Assembly (NCBI RefSeq): GCF_012273655.1
Contig: NZ_JAAWWP010000012.1
Span: 124,001-188,000, forward strand
DNA from: Streptomyces physcomitrii
GTDB lineage: Bacteria; Actinomycetota; Actinomycetes; Streptomycetales; Streptomycetaceae
Length of the DNA: 64,000 bases
Reading direction: 5' to 3'
The position numbers were made by a program, and so were the translations under genes. How positions within the stretch are numbered: the first letter of the stretch is position 1; each line of letters begins with the position of its first letter. Under the pieces are notes generated by a model. It was given only the letters and a program-made list of their open reading frames with translations. It did no database searches and was not told the origin of the DNA. Positions 58,023 through 64,000 of this stretch are shown here, piece after piece.

Positions 58023-58892
58023 TCAGTCCTCGGAGGGCGGGCTGCTGGCCCAGCGGATGGCCCGGGTCAGGATCCGGCCCGCGGGACGTACGCCCGCCGT
58101 CTCGACCAGGGGCAGCCGCGGCAGCCAGAGCATGGCCCGGGCCCAGGACGGGAGCAGCGCCACCGCGTTGGCGGCGAGGATCGCGTACGGGCCGCGTACC
58201 GCGAGGGGCAGCGGGGGCCGCAGCAGCAGGAAGCGGGCGGCCTCCCGGGCCTCGGGGGTCGCACGCAGCTCGGGGCGGTAGGCCTTCAGCCGGGCGCGCA
58301 GCGCGGCCACGTCCCGGGGCGGGTCGAGCGCGCCGAGGGCGCCGGCCACCTCGGCGGTGTCGGCCACGTACGCGTCGTAGTCGGCGTCCGAGAGCGGCGC
58401 CGCCCCGTAGAGCCGGTGGGCGCGCAGGAAGCAGTAGGCCTCGGCGGTGTGCACCCACTCCAGGAGGTGCGGGTCCCCGGCGTGGTAGTCGAGGCCCTCC
58501 GCGGTCACCCCGCGCACCCGCTCGTGAACCGAACGCACCCGGTCCACGGCGTGCTCGGCGTCCTCGGCGGTGCCGTAGGTGGTGACCGCGAGGAAGTAGC
58601 TGGTCCGCTGGAGGCGGCCCCAGGGGTCGCCGCGGTAGCCCGAGTGCGCCGCGACAGCGGCCATGGCCCGCGGATGCAGGGACTGCAGCAGCAGCGCGCT
58701 CAGTCCGCCGGTGTACATGGCGGCGTCGGCGTGCACGGTGCGGATGGGCCGCTCCGGGGCGAACCAACGCGGCCCCGGGGTGTCGTGGATACGCGCGCGG
58801 TGCCGTTCACCCTCGGGCCCGGCCACCCGCGCGAACAGGCTCCGGCCGAGCCGCCGGCGCAGCTCCGCGATTCCGGTGTCCGGGATGCTCAT
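58023..58892 (-). CDS. DUF2236 (MpaB/latex-clearing-type) oxygenase-like protein
   Basis: A 289-residue helical protein of the DUF2236 family, which includes haem-b rubber oxygenase Lcp and the MpaB group. Conserved features: RWFAPERPIRTVHADAAMYTGGLSALLLQSLHPRAMAAV, HSGYRGDPWGRL, and the haem-binding-type arginine/threonine region YFLAVTTYGT. Whether it binds haem is not shown. ATG at 58892 without a ribosome-binding site; an upstream in-frame ATG (58964) is less likely. It faces the P450 gene end to end. Confidence 0.82.
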   Translation of the reverse strand: MSIPDTGIAELRRRLGRSLFARVAGPEGERHRARIHDTPGPRWFAPERPIRTVHADAAMYTGGLSALLLQSLHPRAMAAVAAHSGYRGDPWGRLQRTSYFLAVTTYGTAEDAEHAVDRVRSVHERVRGVTAEGLDYHAGDPHLLEWVHTAEAYCFLRAHRLYGAAPLSDADYDAYVADTAEVAGALGALDPPRDVAALRARLKAYRPELRATPEAREAARFLLLRPPLPLAVRGPYAILAANAVALLPSWARAMLWLPRLPLVETAGVRPAGRILTRAIRWASSPPSED

Positions 58893-58995
58893 AAGTCCAG
58901 TATCCGCCGCCCGGCCGGTACGGGGGAGTGGTTCACGGCGCGGGGCGGGCCCGGGCGGCTCCACCGGGCGGGGCGGCCCGGCGCGGGGGCGCCGC

Positions 58996-59973
58996 TCAGC
59001 ACGGCTGCTCCGTGCCGTCCGCTGTCCCGCCGTCCGCCGTCCCGTACTCCGCGCCGGACCAGGCCGAGAGCCGGCGGCGGCTGTCGAAGCGGTGCCGGCC
59101 GCCGGTCACCGGGTCGGTGAACTCCAGGGTGCGGGCGAGGAGTTGGAGCGGGCTGCCCAGGTCCTCCGGGGTGTCGGCCGGGGCCACCTCCGGGTAGAGC
59201 GGGTCGCCGAGGAGGGGGATGCCGAGGGCGTTCATGTGCACCCGGAGCTGGTGGGTGCGGCCCGTGGTGGGGAGCAGGCGGTAGCGGCCGAGCCCGGCGC
59301 GGTGCGCGAGGAGTTCGATGTGGCTCACGGCGTTGGGCTCGCCGGGCACCTCCTCGGCGGTGAGCCGCCCGGGCTCCTTCTCGATCCGGCTCTGCACGGT
59401 GCGCGGCAGCGCCAGCTCGGGCCGGTACGGCGCCACCCCCTCGTACTCCTTGTGGATCCGGCGGTCCCGGAAGAGGGTCTGGTACCGGCCGCGCTCCTCG
59501 GGACGCAGGGTGAACAGGACCAGACCGGCGGTCAGCCGGTCGAGCCGGTGGGCGGCGCCGAGCTGCGGCAGGTCCAGCTCGCGGCGCAGCCGGGCCAGCG
59601 CGGTGTCGGTGATGTGCGAGCCGCGCGGGGTGGTGGCGAGGAAGTGCGGCTTGTCGGCGACCAGGATGTGCGCGTCCCGGTAGACCACCTCGATCCCGAA
59701 GGGCACCGGCTCCTCGGGCGCCGGCTCCCGGTGGAACCAGACGAAGAGCCCCGGTTCGTACGGGGTCGCCCGGGTCACGGCGGCGCCGTCCGCGAGGACG
59801 AACTCACCCCGGTCCAGCATGGCGTCGACGACCGCGGCCCCCGGGGCGAGGCGCTCGGCCAGGTGGTCCCGGACGGTGGCCCAGGACCCCTCGCCCGGCA
59901 GCCGCAGCCGTACCGGATCCACTCCCTCACGCTGGGGGAGCGGGCAGCCGGGAACCTGCGGTCTGCGTCTCAT
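58996..59973 (-). CDS. RluA-family pseudouridine synthase
   Basis: A 325-residue RNA-modifying enzyme. The active-site motif HRLDR (142-146) carries catalytic Asp145, followed by LTAGLVLF; GRTHQLRVHMNALGIPLLGDPLY is the second signature. The N-terminal 70 residues differ from a typical S4 domain. The RNA target is unknown. ATG at 59973, or the GTG codon just before it; TACGCT ends eight bases upstream of the ATG, so the mRNA may be leaderless. The C-terminus is Gly/Thr-rich. Confidence 0.9.
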   Translation of the reverse strand: MRRRPQVPGCPLPQREGVDPVRLRLPGEGSWATVRDHLAERLAPGAAVVDAMLDRGEFVLADGAAVTRATPYEPGLFVWFHREPAPEEPVPFGIEVVYRDAHILVADKPHFLATTPRGSHITDTALARLRRELDLPQLGAAHRLDRLTAGLVLFTLRPEERGRYQTLFRDRRIHKEYEGVAPYRPELALPRTVQSRIEKEPGRLTAEEVPGEPNAVSHIELLAHRAGLGRYRLLPTTGRTHQLRVHMNALGIPLLGDPLYPEVAPADTPEDLGSPLQLLARTLEFTDPVTGGRHRFDSRRRLSAWSGAEYGTADGGTADGTEQPC

Positions 59974-60127
59974 CACGGTCCAGCGTACGGGGGCGGGCGC
60001 GGGCGGGTCCGGCCTTGGACGCCCCAGCCGGGTCCGGTCCATGGGCGCCTGCCTCCGCACCGCTCGCCCGCTCGGCCCCGCCCGTCGTCCCCTCGGCCGG
60101 GCCGCCCCCTCGGCCGGCCCGGACCGC

Positions 60128-60964
60128 TCAGGCCGTCCCGGTGCCGCTCTCCTGCTCGGCCTCGACCTCCGCGTTCCAGTCGCGCTTGGAGGCCTGCCAG
60201 CCGTCCTCGTTGTGGCCGAGGCGCCAGTATCCGGAGATCGAGAGCTGCTCGCGGGGGATCGCCCGCTCGACGCGGAGCAGGCGGCGCAGCTCCTTGACGA
60301 AGCCCGCCTCGCCGTGGACGAAGGCGTGCACCTTCCCGGCGGGGAACTCCAGGGCGCGGACCGCCTCCACCAGCGCGGCGCCGACCGGCCGCCCGCCCCG
60401 GTGCAGCCAGACGATCTCCGCGTCGGTGGTGATCTTCTGCTCCTCCTCGGGCCCGGCGACCTCGACGAACGCCCGGGCGTCGGCGCCCCGGGGCAGCGCC
60501 TCCAGGGCGGCCGCGACGGCGGGCAGGGCGCTCTCGTCACCGGCGAGCAGATGCCAGTCGGCCGCCGGGTCCGGGGCGTAGCCGCCGCCGGGGCCGAGCA
60601 GCCGGATGCGGTCGCCGGGCCGGGCCGCGGCGGCCCAGGGACCGGCCAGGCCCTCCGCGCCGTGCACCACGAAGTCGACGGTCAGCTCGCGGCTCTCCGG
60701 CTCCCAGGCGCGCACCGTGTAGGTACGGGTCACCGGCCACTGGTCCCGGGGCAGCTCGGCGCGGATCTGCTGGATGTCGAAGGGCTCGGGGTAACCGACC
60801 CCGGCGGGCGGGAAGAGGATCTTGACGTAGTGGTCCGTGCAGTCCCCGGCCGTGAACTGCGCGAGGCCCTCGCCGCCGAGCACCACGCGCTGCATGTGCG
60901 GGGTGAGCCGCTCGGTGCGGACCACCTCGGCGAGATGTACCTGGGGTGCGGAACGCTTGGCCAT
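60128..60964 (-). CDS. Siderophore-interacting protein (flavin ferric-siderophore reductase)
   Basis: A 278-residue ViuB/YqjH-type reductase thought to release iron from siderophores with FAD and NAD(P)H. FAD-binding RTYTVR and an NAD-domain HLLAGDESALPAV are visible, plus YWRLGHNEDGW near the C-terminus. ATG at 60964 with GGGGAG about eleven bases upstream. A palindrome resembling an iron-regulator box lies 33-53 bases upstream, so expression is probably iron-repressed. Confidence 0.92.
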   Translation of the reverse strand: MAKRSAPQVHLAEVVRTERLTPHMQRVVLGGEGLAQFTAGDCTDHYVKILFPPAGVGYPEPFDIQQIRAELPRDQWPVTRTYTVRAWEPESRELTVDFVVHGAEGLAGPWAAAARPGDRIRLLGPGGGYAPDPAADWHLLAGDESALPAVAAALEALPRGADARAFVEVAGPEEEQKITTDAEIVWLHRGGRPVGAALVEAVRALEFPAGKVHAFVHGEAGFVKELRRLLRVERAIPREQLSISGYWRLGHNEDGWQASKRDWNAEVEAEQESGTGTA

Positions 60965-60996
60965 GGAGGACTCCCCGTCAACTGCTCGGCATTTGT

Positions 60997-61017
60997 ACTT
61001 AGGGTGTCCTAAGTTAG
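60997..61017 (-). promoter_or_regulatory. Candidate DmdR/IdeR iron box
   Basis: ACTTAGG-GTGT-CCTAAGT is a perfect 18-bp palindrome (60997-61014). Read on the minus strand, 61017-60999 matches the 19-bp Streptomyces iron-box consensus at about 12 positions, including TTAGG and CCTAA. It precedes the siderophore-interacting gene. Confidence 0.45.
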
Positions 61018-61080
61018 CAGCTTCCGGTGAACGGTCCCCCGGTCGGCTCCCGCCACTCCGGCCCGGGGCGGTACGCGTCC

Positions 61081-62007
61081 TCAGGCGCCCCCGAGGGTGG
61101 TGAGCAGCCGCTCCAGGGAGCCGCCGAGATTCCAGCGCGCGGCCAGCTCGTCCAGGGCGGCGGCATCGCGCGGCCCCGTGGGCAGGGCCGGGTCGTGCTC
61201 CGGCACCGGGACGTCGGTGGCCACCCGGACGACCTTCGGGGCGACCGCGAGATAGGGCCGCGACTCGTCGAGGCGCCTGCGCTGGGTCGGGGTGAGCCTG
61301 GCGGTGCGGTCGCCGACGGCCGCGAGGATCCCGGCCAGGTCGCCGAACTCGGCCAGCAGTTTGGCGGCGGTCTTCTCGCCGATGCCCGGCACCCCCGGCA
61401 GGCCGTCGCTCGGGTCGCCGCGCAGCAGTGCCAGATCCGCGTACCCGCCGCCGTCCACGCCGTACTTCTCGCGCAGCCAGGACTCGTCGGTCAGCTGGAG
61501 CGAGCCGACGCCCTTGAGCGGATAGAGCACCCGCACGCCCCGGGCGTCGTCGACCAGCTGGTAGAGGTCGCGGTCGCCGGTGACGATGTCCACCGGGCCC
61601 TTCGCCCGGGTGGCCAGGGTGCCGATCACATCGTCCGCCTCGTACCCCGCGACGCCGATCCGCGCGATGCCGAGGGCGTCGAGCACCGCCTCGATCACCG
61701 GGACCTGCGGGGCGAGGGTGTCCGGCACCTCCTCCTCGTCCGGCCCCGCGGCGTGCTCCTCGGCGACCCGGTGCGCCTTGTACGAGGGGATCAGCTCGAC
61801 CCGCCACTCGGGCCGCCAGTCGGCGTCCATGCAGGCCACCAGCTCGTCGGGGCGGTGGTCGCGCACCAGGCGGTCGATGAAGTCGAGCAGCCCGCGCACG
61901 GCGTTCACCGGGGTGCCGTCGGGCGCCCGCACCGACTCGGGCATGCCGAAGTACGCGCGGAAGTAGAGGGAGGCGGTGTCGAGGAGCATGAGCCGTCGCT
62001 GAGTCAC
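61081..62007 (-). CDS. 5'-3' exonuclease (FEN/Pol I N-terminal type)
   Basis: A 308-residue stand-alone exonuclease like the 5' nuclease domain of DNA polymerase I. Metal-binding acidic motifs are LLDTASLYFRAYFG, GYEADDVIGTLA and TGDRDLYQLV; the helix-3-turn-helix DPSDGLPGVPGIGEKTAAKLL binds DNA. GTG at 62007 lies six bases after a -10-like CATGAT, so a leaderless start is likely; an ATG at 61989 is in frame. The promoter resembles the PafBC pattern, fitting a repair role. Confidence 0.92.
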   Translation of the reverse strand: MTQRRLMLLDTASLYFRAYFGMPESVRAPDGTPVNAVRGLLDFIDRLVRDHRPDELVACMDADWRPEWRVELIPSYKAHRVAEEHAAGPDEEEVPDTLAPQVPVIEAVLDALGIARIGVAGYEADDVIGTLATRAKGPVDIVTGDRDLYQLVDDARGVRVLYPLKGVGSLQLTDESWLREKYGVDGGGYADLALLRGDPSDGLPGVPGIGEKTAAKLLAEFGDLAGILAAVGDRTARLTPTQRRRLDESRPYLAVAPKVVRVATDVPVPEHDPALPTGPRDAAALDELAARWNLGGSLERLLTTLGGA

Positions 62008-62013
62008 CCGGGC

Positions 62014-62036
62014 ATCATGCCGCACCCCACCGACAG
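62014..62036 (-). promoter_or_regulatory. Candidate PafBC/RecA-NDp-type promoter of the 5'-3' exonuclease
   Basis: Minus strand CTGTCGGTG, eight bases, CATGAT: 8 of 9 upstream positions match, spacing is exact, and the -10 keeps A2 and T6 but not T1 of TANNNT. It ends six bases before the GTG start. Confidence 0.55.
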
Positions 62037-62116
62037 CGCCCTCACGCTCCGCGTCCGTACCTCGCGATTGGTGCAAATCAAGCCAGAAGGGGAAGCTGTG
62101 ACCTGCGGCACTGGCT

Positions 62117-62135
62117 GGTTTGACGCGTGTAAACC
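62117..62135 (+). promoter_or_regulatory. Inverted repeat before the betaine-type transporter
   Basis: GGTTT-N9-AAACC in the 230-base leader of the transporter operon, overlapping a TTGACG that could be a -35, though no matching -10 was found. Could be a regulator site; weak evidence. Nothing else was recognised between 62037 and 62254. Confidence 0.25.
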
Positions 62136-62266
62136 GGGGCAGGCGCGCACGCGGTGTGGACCGGCCCCGCCCAGTTGCGGCCGGCTGATGCGGGCAGAAC
62201 CCGTTCCACACCCCGGCCTGCGACCGGGGAGACGCGGGCCCGCTTCGCTCGACCCGAGAGGTGCAT

Positions 62267-63418
62267 GTGTCCAGACTGCAAGCAGAGCATCTGTACAAGG
62301 TGTTCGGCAGACGAGCCGCTGACGCGGTGGAGAAACTGAAGGGCGGTGCGGACCGCGAGGAAATGCGGGCCGAGGGGACCACCGCCGCCGTCATCGACGC
62401 GTCCTTCACCGTCGAGCCAGGGCAGATATTCGTGGTCATGGGCCTCTCCGGCTCCGGCAAGTCCACGCTGCTGCGGATGCTGAACGGGCTGCTCGAACCG
62501 ACATCGGGCCAGGTCCTCTTCGACGGGCAGGACCTGACCGCACTCGGCGCCCGGGAGCTGCGCCGCGTACGGGCCACCCGGATCAGCATGGTCTTCCAGC
62601 ACTTCGCGCTCTTCCCGCACCGCAGCGTCCTGGAGAACGCCGCCTACGGCCTGGAGGTCCAGGGCGTGGCGCGGTCCGAGCGGGAGCGGCGGGCCACCGA
62701 GGCCCTGGAGCTGGCCGGGCTCAAGGGCTGGGAGAAGTCCTGGCCCGACGAGCTGTCCGGCGGCATGCAGCAGCGCGTGGGCCTGGCCCGGGCGCTGGCC
62801 ACCGACGCCGACCTGCTGCTCATGGACGAGTCCTTCAGCGCGCTCGACCCGCTGATCCGCCGGGACATGCAGGACCAGCTCCTGGAACTCCAGCGGCGGC
62901 TGAAGAAGACCATCGTCTTCATCACCCACGACCTCAACGAGGCGATGCGCCTCGGCGACCGCATCGCGGTCATGCGCGACGGCCGCATCGTGCAGACCGG
63001 CACCGCGGAAGACATCCTTGTCACCCCCGCCAACGACTATGTCGCCGCCTTCACCCAGGACGTCGACCGCTCCCGGGTGCTCACCGCGGGCGCGGTGATG
63101 GCCGACCCCGAGGAGGCCTTCGGGACCAGGACTGCGGGCGGCAAGGAGCTGCGGACCGCCGAGGACGTCCTCGCCGCGGCCCCCGCCACGGTGCGCGAGC
63201 ACACCCCCGTACTGGAGCTGTTCACCCCCTGTGCGGGCAGCGAGACCCCGGTCGCCGTCACCGACGCCGAGGGCCGCCTCACGGGTGTGGTCACCCGGCA
63301 GCGGCTGCTCGCCGTGCTCGGGGACCCGATGCCGCCGGAGGAGCCCGCGGCAGCGGCGCCCCCGGTGGCCATCGGCAAGGACGACAGCGACACGGGCAAG
63401 GTGAGCGCGGGTGCCTAG
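62267..63418 (+). CDS. proV: Glycine betaine/proline-type ABC transporter ATPase
   Basis: A 383-residue ATP-binding subunit of an osmoprotectant importer. Walker A GLSGSGKST (59-67, Lys65), signature LSGGMQQRVGLARAL, Walker B LLMDES, the OpuA/ProV-type N-terminal extension (LYKVFGRRAADAVEKLKGG), and a C-terminal regulatory region (about 270-360) with one CBS-like half (VAVTDAEGRLTGVVTRQRLL). GTG at 62267 with GAGAGG six bases upstream; a GTG two codons earlier is in frame. It overlaps the permease gene by eight bases. Confidence 0.93.
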   Translation: MSRLQAEHLYKVFGRRAADAVEKLKGGADREEMRAEGTTAAVIDASFTVEPGQIFVVMGLSGSGKSTLLRMLNGLLEPTSGQVLFDGQDLTALGARELRRVRATRISMVFQHFALFPHRSVLENAAYGLEVQGVARSERERRATEALELAGLKGWEKSWPDELSGGMQQRVGLARALATDADLLLMDESFSALDPLIRRDMQDQLLELQRRLKKTIVFITHDLNEAMRLGDRIAVMRDGRIVQTGTAEDILVTPANDYVAAFTQDVDRSRVLTAGAVMADPEEAFGTRTAGGKELRTAEDVLAAAPATVREHTPVLELFTPCAGSETPVAVTDAEGRLTGVVTRQRLLAVLGDPMPPEEPAAAAPPVAIGKDDSDTGKVSAGA

Positions 63419-64000
63419 GATTCCTCTCGGCGACTGGGTCGACAGCGGGGTCGACTGGCTCGTCGACCACATGGCCTGGCTCTTCGACTTCGTGAAGTCG
63501 GTCTGCAACGGGATGTACGACGCCATCGACGGGGTGCTCACCGCGCCCGAGCCGATGCTGCTCGCGGGCATCCTCGCGGTTCTCGCCTTCTGGCTGCGCG
63601 GCCTGACCGGCGGCGTGCTCGCCTTCGCGGGCTTCCTGCTCATCGACTCCCTCGAACTGTGGGAGGACGCGATGGGCACCCTCTCACTCGTCCTGGTCGC
63701 GACGATCATCGCGCTGCTGATCTCGGTACCGCTCGGGATCTGGGCCGCGCGCTCGAACACGGTCAGCGCGGTCGTACGGCCCGTCCTGGACCTGATGCAG
63801 ACCATGCCGGCCATGGTCTACCTCATCCCGGCCATGCTCTTCGTGGGCCTCGGCGTCCCGGCGGGCATCGTCGCCACCCTGATCTTCGCCCTGCCGCCCG
63901 GGGTGCGGATGACCGAACTCGGCATCCGCCAGGTCGACAAGGAACTCGTCGAGGCCGCCGAGGCCTTCGGCACCTCGCCGCGCAACACCCTGCTGCGGGT
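63411..64000 (+). CDS. proW: Glycine betaine/proline-type ABC transporter permease (cut at the right edge)
   Basis: The first 196 codons of a ProW/OpuAB-type permease. After a hydrophilic N-terminus (VPRIPLGDWVDSGVDWLVDH) several membrane helices follow, and the EAA-loop ELVEAAEAFGTSPRNTLLRV, which contacts the ATPase, is visible at the right edge. The GTG overlaps the end of the ATPase gene by eight bases, with AAGGTGAG upstream. The substrate-binding protein should lie beyond the window or be fused to this gene. Confidence 0.92.
   Translation, partial: MPRIPLGDWVDSGVDWLVDHMAWLFDFVKSVCNGMYDAIDGVLTAPEPMLLAGILAVLAFWLRGLTGGVLAFAGFLLIDSLELWEDAMGTLSLVLVATIIALLISVPLGIWAARSNTVSAVVRPVLDLMQTMPAMVYLIPAMLFVGLGVPAGIVATLIFALPPGVRMTELGIRQVDKELVEAAEAFGTSPRNTLLR

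Noticed and set aside
62037-62254. c-di-AMP (ydaO-type) riboswitch before the betaine-type transporter
   Set aside because: Considered because such transporters carry it elsewhere; no matching conserved core could be identified.

Overview
The window is high-GC (about 72%) actinobacterial chromosome. Codon use, GTG/TTG starts, mycothiol and Pup-proteasome genes, a conservon and gene order all point to Streptomyces. It matches, from memory, the conserved core around the S. coelicolor glycerol (gyl) operon, Pup-proteasome cluster and conservon 9, so most genes are core. No tRNA, rRNA, CRISPR, insertion sequence or prophage was seen.

Layout. 1-7084: a cut-off disordered protein, aldo/keto reductase, F420-type oxidoreductase, ferritin-like protein, CorA, a phosphatase, a DUF3090 protein and an SCO1664-family protein. 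7306-11776: mshC (mycothiol synthesis) and a secreted modular GH31 glycosidase. 11871-14087: a PAC2 protein (probable parJ) and a luciferase-like monooxygenase. 14346-19590: glycerol regulon glpF-glpK-glpD with its IclR regulator gylR. 20022-30036: metH, a HAD hydrolase, an orphan peptide-binding lipoprotein, an orphan response regulator, a RecB-like nuclease and a site-2 protease. 30157-46246: Pup-proteasome region (trmI, ferredoxin, arc, dop, pup, prcB, prcA, an inserted LacI/MFS pair, pafA, two FKBP isomerases, pafB, pafC). 46243-52893: zinc ribbon, small membrane proteins, tatA, tatC, lipid-kinase-like protein, helY. 53311-57892: conservon cvnA-B-C-D plus a CYP157-type P450. 57893-64000: DUF2236 protein, RluA-type synthase, siderophore-interacting protein, 5'-3' exonuclease and the start of a glycine-betaine-type ABC transporter.

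How the parts work together. Pup is deamidated by Dop, ligated to targets by PafA, and tagged proteins are unfolded by ARC and degraded by PrcBA. PafB and PafC form the actinobacterial DNA-damage activator. The main new observation is that five places in the window carry the PafBC/RecA-NDp promoter pattern (TTGTCRGTG-N8-TANNNT) or close variants. They lie before the cut-off gene at 627 (inside the upstream gene, over a run of rare codons), before the RecB-like nuclease (exact match), before the 5'-3' exonuclease, before pup and before helY. If real, they link the damage regulator here to nucleases, a helicase and the Pup tag. A second regulatory observation is a shared 20-bp element (17/20 identical) upstream of both glpF and gylR, a strong candidate GylR operator.

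Starts were chosen from ribosome-binding sites, family N-termini and, in several cases, a -10 hexamer 6-8 bases before the start codon that suggests leaderless mRNA. All functional names rest on reading motifs and on remembered families; no search was run.
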